A stretch of DNA of 64,000 bases from Nonomuraea sp. NEAU-A123. GTDB lineage: Bacteria; Actinomycetota; Actinomycetes; Streptosporangiales; Streptosporangiaceae. The DNA is taken from assembly GCF_018603905.1 (NCBI RefSeq), contig NZ_JAHFZZ010000003.1, forward strand, positions 124,001 to 188,000, read 5' to 3'. The notes beneath the pieces were generated by a model. That model was not told where the DNA came from and ran no database searches. It saw nothing but the letters and a program-made list of their open reading frames with translations. How positions within the stretch are numbered: the first letter of the stretch is position 1; every line of letters begins with the position of its first letter. Shown piece by piece: positions 43,421 to 51,644 of the stretch. The position numbers and the translations under genes are program-made.

Positions 43421-45612
43421 GACTGGGATCCCCCATCCTGATCGCTGTCCTGCCGCCCGCGCTGCCAGCCGGACTGGAGCGAGGAGAGCAGGGCTCTGGC
43501 CTCCTCCGGCGAGCGACCCGCGGGCGAGCGTACTTCCGCCTGCTCAGGGGGTGACTCCTTGAGCCGCTCCGACAGGTTGGCCTGCCGCACCCGGCGGGGC
43601 AGCTGCGCGTCCTGGGAGCGCTCAGAGTTGGGCTTGGACGTGCGCACCCGGCGCGGCAGCTCGCCGGGGGCCGTCGTGTCCTCGGGCGTCCTGACCACCG
43701 AGACGGACACCGACTCCAGCTCGGGCATCCGCACCGGGGTCGGGAGGGCCTGAATCAGCTCTGTGGGCACCAGCACGATCGCGGTGGTTCCGCCGTACGG
43801 GGAGGGCTTGAGTGTGACCGTGATGCCGTGTCTGGCGGCCAGCATGCCGACCACCGCGAAGCCGAGCCGCTCGGTGTGCGACGCCTCGAACTCGGGCGGG
43901 CTCGCCAGTTGCTCGTTGACCGCCTGCCGGGCCTCGGCGGGCATGCCCAGGCCGCGGTCCTCGACCTCGACGGCGAAGCCCCTGCCGACCAGCTCGCCGC
44001 GGACCGACACCTCGTTGCCCGGTGAGGAGAAGGAGGCGGCGTTCTCGATCAGCTCCGCGAACAGGTGCATGAGGTCGGCCACGGCCGCGCCGGAGACCCC
44101 GCACTCCGGCATCGGGTAGACGCGGACCCGGGTGTACTCCTCGACCTGCGCGGCGGCGCCGCTCAGCACGTCCTCGACCGGGATGACGCCGCGCCACCTG
44201 CGTCCGGCCGAGCCGCCGGAGAGCAGCACCAGGCCCTCGGCATGGCGGCGCATGCGGGTCGTCAGGTGGTCGATCTTGAACAGCCGCGACAGCGCCTCGG
44301 GGTCCTCGGTCTCGCGCTGCATCTCGTCCAGCAGCTTGAGCTGGCGTTGCAGCAGCGACTGGCTGCGCCGGGCCAGGTTACGCAGCGCCTCGGAGACGCC
44401 CTGGCGGAGCTTGGCCTGCTCGACGGCCGCGTCCACGGCGGTGTACTGGACGCTGTCGAACGCGTTCGCCAGGTCGTCGATCTCGCTCGTCGCGCCGTCG
44501 CACATCTTGATGGGCGGCACCTCGGCCTGGATGTCGACGCCCTGCCCCTGCCGCAGCTTCGTCACGACGTCGGGCAGCCTGATCTCGGCCAGGTCGAGCG
44601 CGGTGCGGCGGAGCGCCGCCAGCTCACGGCTGATCCGCCGGCCCACCCGGACCGAGATGAAGATGGAGAGGGCGACCGCGATGAGGCCGAGGACACCCGC
44701 CACCGCGGCCCGCACGATGATGCTGATGCCCGCCGGCTCCATCCGGGCCAGGAACCGGTCCCCGTTGTCCCAGATGACCTGCGTGTAGTCCTTCAGCACG
44801 GGGTCGGCCATGCCGCGCCAGACCGCCGGATCGACCGGCCGGCCCGAGACGAAGCCGTCCAGCGTGCGCTCCATCGCGGCCCAGCGCTCGGAGTTGCTGA
44901 TCTTCTCGAACGGGGCCCGCAGCTCGGTGTCGAGGTTGGCCATGGCCTTGGGGAACAGGTAGGTCCGCGTACCGTCGATCCTGGCGAGCATGTGCATGTC
45001 GGCCATGGACGGCTTGCCGTTCGCCGCGACGATCAACGCGCGCTCGCGGTCCAGCAGCTCGCGTACCTCACTGGCGGCGATCAGGCCCTGTGCCTGCTGA
45101 GCCAGCCGGACGTCGGTGGCGAGGGTCAGCGTCGGGTAGAGGCGGTGGACCGCGTCGGAGATCGACGAGTACTCGGTGACCAGCCCACCGGGGCTCAGCC
45201 TGCGGGTGTCGACCTGCTTCCTGATCTCGGGCAGGCGCTCGACGGTCGCGAAGACCTCCTTCAGCCTCCCCTGCATCTCAGGGGTGAGGGCGGCCTGCGT
45301 CTTCTCCGTAAGTCCATTGTCGCTGAGCCGCTTCTTGACCTCGTCGACCTTGGCGCGCGTGGTGCTCAGCGCGGCCGGGTCGGTGACGTTGCCGGAGATC
45401 ACCTCGGCGGAGGCGAGGCGCTCCTGCTCAAGGGTGTAGACCAGGAAGTCGGCGTGGCTGATGACCCCGTTCCAGATCGTGTCGACCTTCAACAGGTTCA
45501 GGGCCTCACCGGAGGTGGTGCTCGCGGCGAAGCCCCAGAGTCCGACCAGGGATACCAGTGGGAGAACCAGCAGCGTCGAGATCTTGAATCTGATGGATCT
45601 GCCAGATGCCAT
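43417..45612 (-). CDS. Second CvnA-like sensor with histidine-kinase-like ATPase domain
   Basis: The product has 731 aa with the same plan as the first: MASGRSIRFKISTLLVLPLV at the N-terminal TM, an extracytoplasmic NIT-like domain, a second TM (IIVRAAVAGVLGLIAVALSI), then an ATPase domain with LFAELIENAASFSSPGNEVSV and VEDRGLGMPAEAR. A proline- and arginine-rich tail (LPRRVRTSKPN, LPRRVRQANLSERLKE) follows; the LPRRV(K/R)QANL motif is shared with the first CvnA and may be a docking segment. The ATG at 45612 has GGGAG upstream. Confidence 0.9.
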   Translation of the reverse strand: MASGRSIRFKISTLLVLPLVSLVGLWGFAASTTSGEALNLLKVDTIWNGVISHADFLVYTLEQERLASAEVISGNVTDPAALSTTRAKVDEVKKRLSDNGLTEKTQAALTPEMQGRLKEVFATVERLPEIRKQVDTRRLSPGGLVTEYSSISDAVHRLYPTLTLATDVRLAQQAQGLIAASEVRELLDRERALIVAANGKPSMADMHMLARIDGTRTYLFPKAMANLDTELRAPFEKISNSERWAAMERTLDGFVSGRPVDPAVWRGMADPVLKDYTQVIWDNGDRFLARMEPAGISIIVRAAVAGVLGLIAVALSIFISVRVGRRISRELAALRRTALDLAEIRLPDVVTKLRQGQGVDIQAEVPPIKMCDGATSEIDDLANAFDSVQYTAVDAAVEQAKLRQGVSEALRNLARRSQSLLQRQLKLLDEMQRETEDPEALSRLFKIDHLTTRMRRHAEGLVLLSGGSAGRRWRGVIPVEDVLSGAAAQVEEYTRVRVYPMPECGVSGAAVADLMHLFAELIENAASFSSPGNEVSVRGELVGRGFAVEVEDRGLGMPAEARQAVNEQLASPPEFEASHTERLGFAVVGMLAARHGITVTLKPSPYGGTTAIVLVPTELIQALPTPVRMPELESVSVSVVRTPEDTTAPGELPRRVRTSKPNSERSQDAQLPRRVRQANLSERLKESPPEQAEVRSPAGRSPEEARALLSSLQSGWQRGRQDSDQDGGSQS

Positions 45613-45669
45613 GACGCCCGCTCCCGGATAGAAGATCGCGGGAGACAATAGCACCAATTGCGGCGGTTT

Positions 45670-46344
45670 TTAAGATCGACTAGCCACAAACTTATGATAT
45701 GTCCGGAAATTCACAGGTTGCTGGACAATTGCTCGGCCCCATGCGAGCCGTACCAACCACGCCGCGAGCACCGCGAGCAACGCCACCTCCGCGCCCAGCA
45801 GCACCCGCTCCACCAACCCGATCATCACCCGCTCGCCGGGCAGGGCCACATAGGTGATCGCCAGCACCCCGAGCCCGCCCGCCAGGGCCAGCCACTCGAC
45901 GGTCCGCGCGACCGGCTTCCACGCCTCGTCGGCCGCCAGCCGGGGCACCAGCAGGGCCGCCGCGGCGGGCAGGCTGACGAACGCGGCCACCGACACGTAG
46001 CGGTGGATCTGCGCAGTCAGGGTCAGGTCGTGGCCGATCGGTGTGGTCGGGATCACCGCCGCGACGATCAGCGCCCCCGACCACACCCACAACAGCCGCT
46101 CCGGTAGCCCCCGCACCGGTGCGTGCGCCGCTTTCAGCGCCTTCAGGAGAATGAGCGAACCGAGGCCCAGCACCATCATCGCCGCTTCCGTGACGCCCCC
46201 GCGGTCGGACACGGCGTATTCGCTGACGGTCACGTTGAGGGGGTTCAGGTACGGGTCGGGCACCAACTGCCCGACCACGATCCCGACCACCGCGAACACG
46301 ATCGACCCGCAGGCGATGATGGGATAGAGCCTCTGTGCGGTCAT
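45670..46344 (-). CDS. DUF998 membrane protein
   Basis: The 224-residue protein has six predicted membrane segments. The DUF998 pattern shows in YPIIACGSIVFAVVGIVVGQ, NPLNVTVSEYAVSDRGGV and a histidine-bearing segment THIGHDLT-like (TPIGHDLTLTAQIHRYVSV). DUF998 proteins are of unknown function; distant similarity to frizzled/TSPO-like heme-binding membrane proteins has been proposed. The ATG at 46344 begins MTAQRLYPII; the frame is open further upstream without a good ribosome site. It is monocistronic. Confidence 0.82.
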   Translation of the reverse strand: MTAQRLYPIIACGSIVFAVVGIVVGQLVPDPYLNPLNVTVSEYAVSDRGGVTEAAMMVLGLGSLILLKALKAAHAPVRGLPERLLWVWSGALIVAAVIPTTPIGHDLTLTAQIHRYVSVAAFVSLPAAAALLVPRLAADEAWKPVARTVEWLALAGGLGVLAITYVALPGERVMIGLVERVLLGAEVALLAVLAAWLVRLAWGRAIVQQPVNFRTYHKFVASRS

Positions 46345-46434
46345 GTCTCTACTTTCCCGTCCACCGCCCCCACCCACATCAGGCCCCACCCCTGACCCGA
46401 CCCTGATGAGGTATCGGGGTGTTTTAAGGGATGT

Positions 46435-46547
46435 TTCTGTTACGGCAGGCACGGGAGGGCCCATCCGCCGACCGGGGTCGGCGGCCTTCCAGGGGCACGG
46501 TCCTCCGCCTCACCGGCCGAGCGCCGCTACGTGCGTCTTCTTGGCCG
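46435..46547 (-). repeat. Structured intergenic repeat, copy B
   Basis: This is the partner of the copy at 31221-31334. Shared are TTACGGC, TCCAGGGGCACG (46488-46499) and the block ending ACGTGCGTCTTCTTGGCCG (46521-46547). Its own nested hairpin is GGGAGG/CCTTCC around CCGCCGACC/GGTCGGCGG with a 2-nt loop. Stems are in the same places as in copy A but with different bases, which is what a conserved RNA or DNA hairpin would show. It lies downstream of a 62-codon leftward gene. Confidence 0.7.
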
Positions 46548-46558
46548 TCTTCTTCGCT

Positions 46559-46747
46559 TTACAAGCCCGAAGGGTCTCTGCCCACGCTGATCTCCTCGGC
46601 GATTCTGCGGAGTTCGGCCACGTCGAGGCCGGGGGCCTTGGGCAACTGGCGCATCAAGGCCTCCATCACCACTGGCACCGGCTGGCCGGCCAGGCGGCCG
46701 GCGATCCCGTGGACAGCCCGGAAAAGTGCCTCATCCGTGTCGTGCAT
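46559..46747 (-). CDS. Small helical protein of unknown function
   Basis: The product has 62 residues, starting MHDTDEALFRAVHGIAGRLA and ending GLDVAELRRIAEEISVGRDPSG. It is predicted to be mostly helical and acidic. AAGGAGAGCGG directly before the ATG at 46747 is one of the better ribosome sites in the region and supports a real gene. The MarR-type gene lies 58 bp upstream in the same direction, so the two may be co-transcribed. No family is recognised. Confidence 0.65.
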   Translation of the reverse strand: MHDTDEALFRAVHGIAGRLAGQPVPVVMEALMRQLPKAPGLDVAELRRIAEEISVGRDPSGL

Positions 46748-46805
46748 CCGCTCTCCTTGTTCGTGGTCCGGGAGAACGGTACGGCGTCGGGAGGACAGTT
46801 TCGCG

Positions 46806-47255
46806 CTACTGCTCCAGCGTGTTCCGGAGCGCCGCGCAGATCTCGGCGAGATGTCCCACCTGCTCGGGGGTGAGGACGTCGAACAGGCTCCGTCGTACCT
46901 CCGCCACGTGCCCGGGCGCGGCGGCGGCCAGCGCGGCGAACCCCTCGGTGGTGAGCACGGCGTAGTTGCCCCGGCGGTCGGAGTCGCAGCGGTGACGCCG
47001 CACCCAGCCGCGCTCCTCCAGCCGGGCGACCGCGTGCGAGAGCCGGCTCTGCGAGCTCTGTGCCCTGGCGGCCAGCTCACTCATCCGCATCGAGCGCTCG
47101 GGCGCCTCCGACAGGGCTACCAAGATCATGTAGTACGTGTGCGGCATGCCCGCCTCGCGCTGGAGCTGGCGGTCGAGCGCCTCGTTCACCAACTGGGTCG
47201 CGGCCAGGAAGTCACGCCAGGTGCGCTGCTCGTCGTCGTCCAGCCATCGGGTCAT
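46806..47255 (-). CDS. MarR-family transcriptional regulator
   Basis: The 149-residue winged-helix protein is typical of MarR: dimer helices at both ends (WRDFLAATQLVNEALDRQLQ, LTPEQVGHLAEICAALRNTL), recognition helix in QSSQSRLSHAVARLEERGWV and wing CDSDRRGNYAVLT. It is divergent from the VOC-family gene across 61 bp, a classic arrangement for control of the neighbouring gene by a MarR repressor responding to a small phenolic or reactive compound. Confidence 0.92.
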   Translation of the reverse strand: MTRWLDDDEQRTWRDFLAATQLVNEALDRQLQREAGMPHTYYMILVALSEAPERSMRMSELAARAQSSQSRLSHAVARLEERGWVRRHRCDSDRRGNYAVLTTEGFAALAAAAPGHVAEVRRSLFDVLTPEQVGHLAEICAALRNTLEQ

Positions 47256-47316
47256 GCGGCCATTTTACTTGAACTCTCATATACTTAGCGGTAGCTTCCG
47301 CCGAAAGGGGTTCACC

Positions 47317-47826
47317 ATGCCGGTCCAACGGCTCAACCACGCGGTCCTGTACGTACGCGACGTCGAACGCAGCGTCACCTTCTACCGGGAGGCCCTCGGC
47401 TTCGAGGCCGTCATGGGCATGCCCGGCGCCGCCTTCCTACAGGCCCCCGGCTCGACCAACGACCACGACCTGGGCCTGTTCCAGATCGGCGAGCGGGCGG
47501 GCCAGTCCACCGCCGGCCGGTCCACCGTCGGCCTCTACCACCTGGCCTGGGAGGTCGACACGCTCGACGAGCTGGAGCGCATCGCGGCCAAGCTGAGCGA
47601 GCTCGGCGCGCTGGCCGGGGCCTCCGACCACGCCACCACCAAGGCGCTGTACGCGCACGACCCCGACGGGCTGGAGTTCGAGGTCTCGTGGCTGGTGCCC
47701 GCCTCGCTCCTCACCGACGAGGTGCTCGCCGCGCGCACCAGCATCCGGCCGCTCGACATCGCGGCCGACAAGGAGAGGTACGGCGGGCAGACGCGCGGCG
47801 GGGTGGGCGTCTCCATCCCCGCCTGA
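47317..47826 (+). CDS. VOC-family (glyoxalase/dioxygenase fold) metalloprotein
   Basis: The 169-residue protein has two beta-alpha-beta-beta-beta units of the vicinal oxygen chelate fold. LNHAVLYVRDVERSVTFYREALGF carries the first metal His, YHLAWEVDTLDELERIAAKL the second, and HDPDGLEFEVSW the glutamate ligand. That set is expected in ring-cleaving dioxygenases and glyoxalase-type enzymes. The substrate is unknown, but divergent MarR control suggests detoxification. AAAGGGGTTCACC precedes the ATG at 47317. Confidence 0.9.
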   Translation: MPVQRLNHAVLYVRDVERSVTFYREALGFEAVMGMPGAAFLQAPGSTNDHDLGLFQIGERAGQSTAGRSTVGLYHLAWEVDTLDELERIAAKLSELGALAGASDHATTKALYAHDPDGLEFEVSWLVPASLLTDEVLAARTSIRPLDIAADKERYGGQTRGGVGVSIPA

Positions 47827-47896
47827 TTGTCTGGCGTCGCATTTCTGGCTGGATGTACCGTGGCCTTATCCCACTCCCGCGCCTTGGAGAAGGGCC

Positions 47897-48136
47897 ATGC
47901 CGAGCGATCCTGACCATGTTCTCGACGCCATCGACGGTGTCGTCGACGAATGGGAGACGCTGAGCGCCGACGCGATGCGCTGGGCGCCGCCCGAGAGCAA
48001 GACCGAAGATCTGCTCCAAGAGGTGACCGAGATCTTCGGCCCGCTGGCGAACGCGCTCACCCAGGCGTTCCGCCCGCTGGGCGACGCCGTGACCCGCGCG
48101 CTCGACCGTCTGATAGACGACGACGAGGGAAACTGA
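47897..48136 (+). CDS. Small acidic protein of unknown function
   Basis: The product has 79 residues. It is acidic and predicted helical (DHVLDAIDGVVDEWETLSAD, EVTEIFGPLANALTQAFRPL) with an Asp/Glu C-terminus (LIDDDEGN). GGAGAAGGGCC before the ATG gives good ribosome-site support. It lies 70 bp after the VOC gene, same strand, with its own possible promoter. No family is recognised. Confidence 0.65.
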   Translation: MPSDPDHVLDAIDGVVDEWETLSADAMRWAPPESKTEDLLQEVTEIFGPLANALTQAFRPLGDAVTRALDRLIDDDEGN

Positions 48137-48235
48137 CGATGACTCCCGTACCGGCCCGGCGGGCTTTACCCGCTGCTCGGCTCGCTCGCGCCGGACGGGT
48201 CAGTCGGATCAGGCGGGCCAGTCGGGGCAGTCAGG

Positions 48236-48811
48236 TCAGGCGGCCGCGAGGCGCATGGGGCGCAGGGCGCCGGTGAGCTTGGCGAGCTCGGCCAGCATGG
48301 CGTCGGCGGCGCCGATCATCACGTCGTTGGGCTTGACCGTGCCGTCCTCGACGAACTGCGGGTAGAACGCCAGGTTGACGGCCTCGACCACCGGGATCAT
48401 CTTCAGCGAGCTGACCACCTGGCGCAGGCTGTTGACCGCGCGGGTGCCGCCGGACAGGCCGCCGTAGCTCACGAAGCCCGCCGCCTTGTGCTGCCACTCC
48501 TGGTGCAGGTAGTCCAGGGCGTTCTTGAGCACGGCGTTGAAGCTGTGGTTGTACTCGGGCGTCACGAAGACGTAGGCGTCGCCGCGCTCGACGATGGCGC
48601 TCCACTCCTTGGTGTGCGCGTGCTCGTACTGCTTGAGCCTGGGGTGGTTCGGCTCGTCCAGGAAGGGCAGGCCGAGTTCGGCCAGGTCGACCAGCTCGAC
48701 GTCGAAGTCGCCCCCGGCCACGGCCCGCTCGTAGAACCACTCCCCGATCACCCTGCCCACGCGGCCGGGGCGGGTGCTGGCGATGATCACTTGCAGTACG
48801 GGCTTGGACAT
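48236..48811 (-). CDS. NADPH-dependent FMN reductase
   Basis: The 191-residue flavodoxin-like protein includes LQVIIASTRPGRVGRVIGEW for FMN phosphate binding, FVTPEYNHSFNAVLKNALDY (the conserved PEYN motif) and FVSYGGLSGGTRAVNSLRQV. It is expected to reduce FMN, quinones or azo compounds. GAGGAGCAGGAC precedes the ATG. It is divergent from an HxlR-family regulator, and a clean palindrome lies between them, so redox or electrophile control is likely. Confidence 0.93.
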   Translation of the reverse strand: MSKPVLQVIIASTRPGRVGRVIGEWFYERAVAGGDFDVELVDLAELGLPFLDEPNHPRLKQYEHAHTKEWSAIVERGDAYVFVTPEYNHSFNAVLKNALDYLHQEWQHKAAGFVSYGGLSGGTRAVNSLRQVVSSLKMIPVVEAVNLAFYPQFVEDGTVKPNDVMIGAADAMLAELAKLTGALRPMRLAAA

Positions 48812-48841
48812 GTCCTGCTCCTCAGTCTCGAAGGTCTAGCC

Positions 48842-48858
48842 ACTCAACATTATTGAGT
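48842..48858. promoter_or_regulatory. Palindromic operator between FMN reductase and HxlR genes
   Basis: ACTCAA and TTGAGT form a perfect 6-bp inverted repeat around a 5-bp spacer. It is the only AT-rich palindrome in this divergent region and lies where promoters of both genes should be, so it is a good candidate for HxlR binding. Confidence 0.6.
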
Positions 48859-48888
48859 AACTACATATTTCTTAGCAAGTTGCCGGGT

Positions 48889-49239
48889 ATGATCCATCGG
48901 GTGAGCCTCCATTCGGTATGCACCCGGTTTCACACCGCCCTGGAGCTGATCGGGGCGCGGTGGTCGGGCGCCCTGCTGCACATGATCTTCAAGGGCACGC
49001 ACCGCTACGCCGAGCTCAAAGCGGCCATCCCCGGCGTGAACGACACGATGCTCGCCCGGCGTCTGCGGGAGCTGGAGGCCGCCGGGCTCATCGAGCGGCG
49101 GGTGCTCGACACGTCGCCGGTCAGGGTCGAATATCACCTGACGGAGATGGGCGAGGAGCTGCGCCCCGTCCTGGACGAGCTGGTCGTCTGGGCGCACAAG
49201 TGGATCCCGCTCCCAGAGGACAAGGCCGAAGCCTCCTGA
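48889..49239 (+). CDS. HxlR-family transcriptional regulator
   Basis: The protein of about 116 residues has the HxlR winged helix: VCTRFHTALELIGARWSGALLHMI with a Cys near the N-terminus that redox-sensing members (HypR/YodB types) use, then YAELKAAIPGVNDTMLARRLRELE and GLIERRVLD. ATG 48889 and GTG 48901 are both possible starts; neither has a strong ribosome site. Targets probably include the divergent FMN reductase gene and itself. Confidence 0.9.
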   Translation: MIHRVSLHSVCTRFHTALELIGARWSGALLHMIFKGTHRYAELKAAIPGVNDTMLARRLRELEAAGLIERRVLDTSPVRVEYHLTEMGEELRPVLDELVVWAHKWIPLPEDKAEAS

Positions 49240-49250
49240 GCCGGGGTCCG

Positions 49251-50354
49251 TCAGGCGGCGCCCAGGTGCTCGGCGATGGCCCCGGTGACCGGTATGACCG
49301 TGGGCAGCGGCCGGGCGGTGAAATGCGCGGGCTTGTGGGTGCGCAACAGCAGCTCGCCACTGCGCTCCCACTGGAAGCCGCCCTTGTTCAGCAGCCCGGC
49401 GAAGACCGCTCCGGCCTTCTCGGGATCGCGTTCGGCCAGCCGCCGGATCGGCACCGGCGAGACGGCGTCGCCCCGGAGATAGGCGCTGACCAGCTCGCGA
49501 TAGGGCCGCTTGGCGATCAGGCCGGGGTCGAGGAAGACCTCCTCCAGCATGCCGAAGTCGGCGTAGTAGCCCAGCCCGGCGACCTCGTCGAAGATCAGCG
49601 CCACCGTCTCGGCCCCGGTCACGTGCTCGGGCAGCTCCAGCCCGGCCGGTGGGGCGCCGCCCAGCCGGCCCGACTGGTAGGCCAGGTAGCCGCGCACGCG
49701 GTCGGCCAGCTCGGCGCCCCGCAGCACGACCAGGTCGGTCCCGAAGTGGCCGATGAAGCATTGGCGCTGCTCGCGCTGCAGCTCCCTGGCCTGGGTCAGC
49801 AGCACCGGGTTGCGGAACACCCACTCGGGATGCTCCAGCGCGATGTGCGCGGCCGTCGACAGGAGCGTGTCGCGCGCGGCGGCCGGGTGCACCGCCGGGG
49901 TGCCGCTGATCAGCCAGTCGAGCCCGAGGGGCACCAGCCTGCCCACGACGTACATCCCGGGCCGCAGCTCCCCGAAGGCCGCCTCGCCCAGGTTGGAGAA
50001 CGCCCGGTAGGTCAGTTCGTCCACGAGGTTGAACAGCAGCACGGTCGCCCCGTCGACCACCCGCACCTCGTACACGCCCTCGACCACGTCCTTCCACCTC
50101 GACAGCAGCTCGACGTCGGCCCTGGCGAGGTCGGGCCGCTCGCGCAGGAACCGGTCGATGACCGTGTCGCCGCCGGTCAGCAGATGCTGGTGGGCGAAGT
50201 AGTCGATGGGCAGGAAGGCCGCGGCCTCGTCGGCGGGCGGGCCGTCGGCGTAGAACCGGTCGAGCACGCCGCTCAGCTCGCGCCCGAACCGGCCGGAGGT
50301 GGCAAAGTGGATCAGCTCGGCTTTGAGCTCAAGGGCCCGCGCAAGCATGGTCAT
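49251..50354 (-). CDS. Conserved protein of unknown function
   Basis: The product has 367 aa and is not recognised as a known family. It is predicted soluble and mixed alpha/beta, starting MTMLARALELKAELIHFATS. Notable parts are FLRERPDLARADVELLSRWK, VLLFNLVDELTYRAFSNLGE, PGMYVVGRLVPLGLDWLISG and QREQRQCFIGHFGTDLVVL. No signal peptide or nucleotide-binding motif is visible. AAGGAGTG sits before a pair of ATGs; the second (50354) has the better spacing. Its stop is 11 bp from the convergent HxlR gene. Confidence 0.7.
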   Translation of the reverse strand: MTMLARALELKAELIHFATSGRFGRELSGVLDRFYADGPPADEAAAFLPIDYFAHQHLLTGGDTVIDRFLRERPDLARADVELLSRWKDVVEGVYEVRVVDGATVLLFNLVDELTYRAFSNLGEAAFGELRPGMYVVGRLVPLGLDWLISGTPAVHPAAARDTLLSTAAHIALEHPEWVFRNPVLLTQARELQREQRQCFIGHFGTDLVVLRGAELADRVRGYLAYQSGRLGGAPPAGLELPEHVTGAETVALIFDEVAGLGYYADFGMLEEVFLDPGLIAKRPYRELVSAYLRGDAVSPVPIRRLAERDPEKAGAVFAGLLNKGGFQWERSGELLLRTHKPAHFTARPLPTVIPVTGAIAEHLGAA

Positions 50355-50453
50355 CATCACTCCTTGTGTCCGAACAGACACTAACCGTCCCTGGCAGGGT
50401 CGAGACGGCTCTTCCACGACTTGGGGTCACCACCTGCCACTAACCTGCCTTCT

Positions 50454-51644
50454 GTGAACGATGCGGCGCCCCTGGCGGGTCTGCGGGTCATCGAGCTGTC
50501 GAGCTACATCGCCTCGCCGCTCGGCGGGATGACCCTCGCCCAGCTCGGTGCCGACGTGATCCGGGTGGATCAGCTCGGCGGCGGCCCCGACCTGGGCCGA
50601 TGGCCGCTGGCCCCGTCCGGCCGCAGCCTCTACTGGGCCGGACTGAACAAGGGCAAGCGATCCGTCACCGCCGACCTCCGCTCCCCCGCGGGCCGCGAAC
50701 TCGTCGCCGCACTGATCGCGACCGCCGGCATCGTGCTCACCAACGCCGCGCCGCGCCCCGGCCTGACCTACGACGACCTGCGCGAGCTTCGACCCGACCT
50801 CGTGTACGCGCGGCTGCTCGGCCACCGCGACGGCCGCAACGCCGTGGACTACACGGTCAACGCCTCCCTGGGCTTCCCCGCCATTACCGGGCCGGAGGAC
50901 CACGACGGGCCGGTCAACCACGTGCTGCCGGCATGGGACGTGGCCTGCGGGCTCTACCTCGCGGCCGGGCTGCTCGCCGCCGAACGGCACCGCCTGGTCA
51001 CCAGCCATGGGCAGCGGCTGGAGGTGGCGCTGCACGACGTGGCGCTGGCCACCGCGGGCAACCTCGGCTACCTGGCCGAGGCCCAGCTGTGCGCCACCCC
51101 TCGCCCGCGACTCGGCAACCACGTCTTCGGCGACTTCGGCCGCGACTTCGCCACCGCCGACGGGCGGCGGGTCATGGTGCTGGTCCTCACCACGAGGCAC
51201 TGGCGCGACCTGGTGGCGGCGACCGGCCTGGCGGAGGTGATGGCCGCGCTGGAACGCGCCCTGGGCGCCGACTTCCTGCGCGAAGCCGACCGGTACGCCT
51301 ACCGCGAGACGCTGGGCGGCGTACTGTCGCCGTGGTTCGCCGGCCGTACCGTCGCCTCGCTCGAAGGGGCTTTGGGGTCCGTGCTGTGGGCCGAATACCG
51401 GGACTTCGGCGAGCTGGTCCGGGACGGCACGCTGCGCGACAGCCCGCTGATGGGCGAGCTCGCCCAGCCCGGCATCGGGCCACACCTCGCGCCCGGACCG
51501 CCCGTGGTCTTCGGCGGGCGTCAGCTCCCGCCGCGTCCCGCGCCGGAGTTGGGGCAGCATACGGACGAGGTGCTGGGCGAGCTGCTGTCGATGTCCACGG
51601 CCGAGGTGGCCCGGCTCCGCGCTCAAGGGGTGGTGGGGGAATGA
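50454..51644 (+). CDS. CoA transferase family III (CaiB/BaiF type)
   Basis: The 396-residue protein shows LAGLRVIELSSYIASPLGGMTLAQLGADVIRVD-type opening (cut in blocks), GLNKGKRSVTADLRSPAGRE and YDDLRELRPDLVYARLLGH, with the catalytic aspartate expected in the NASLGFPAITGPED..PVNH region. These enzymes move CoA between carboxylic acids. The next gene, overlapping by ATGA, encodes a MaoC-type hydratase, matching the mesaconyl-CoA transferase plus mesaconyl-C4-CoA hydratase pair. The GTG at 50454 fits family N-termini but lacks a clear ribosome site. Confidence 0.82.
   Translation: MNDAAPLAGLRVIELSSYIASPLGGMTLAQLGADVIRVDQLGGGPDLGRWPLAPSGRSLYWAGLNKGKRSVTADLRSPAGRELVAALIATAGIVLTNAAPRPGLTYDDLRELRPDLVYARLLGHRDGRNAVDYTVNASLGFPAITGPEDHDGPVNHVLPAWDVACGLYLAAGLLAAERHRLVTSHGQRLEVALHDVALATAGNLGYLAEAQLCATPRPRLGNHVFGDFGRDFATADGRRVMVLVLTTRHWRDLVAATGLAEVMAALERALGADFLREADRYAYRETLGGVLSPWFAGRTVASLEGALGSVLWAEYRDFGELVRDGTLRDSPLMGELAQPGIGPHLAPGPPVVFGGRQLPPRPAPELGQHTDEVLGELLSMSTAEVARLRAQGVVGE

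Noticed and set aside
47256..47316. MarR operator in the MarR/VOC intergenic region
   Set aside because: The region is AT-rich with TATACT and repeated TACTT, but no clear inverted repeat; regulation is likely from gene arrangement only.
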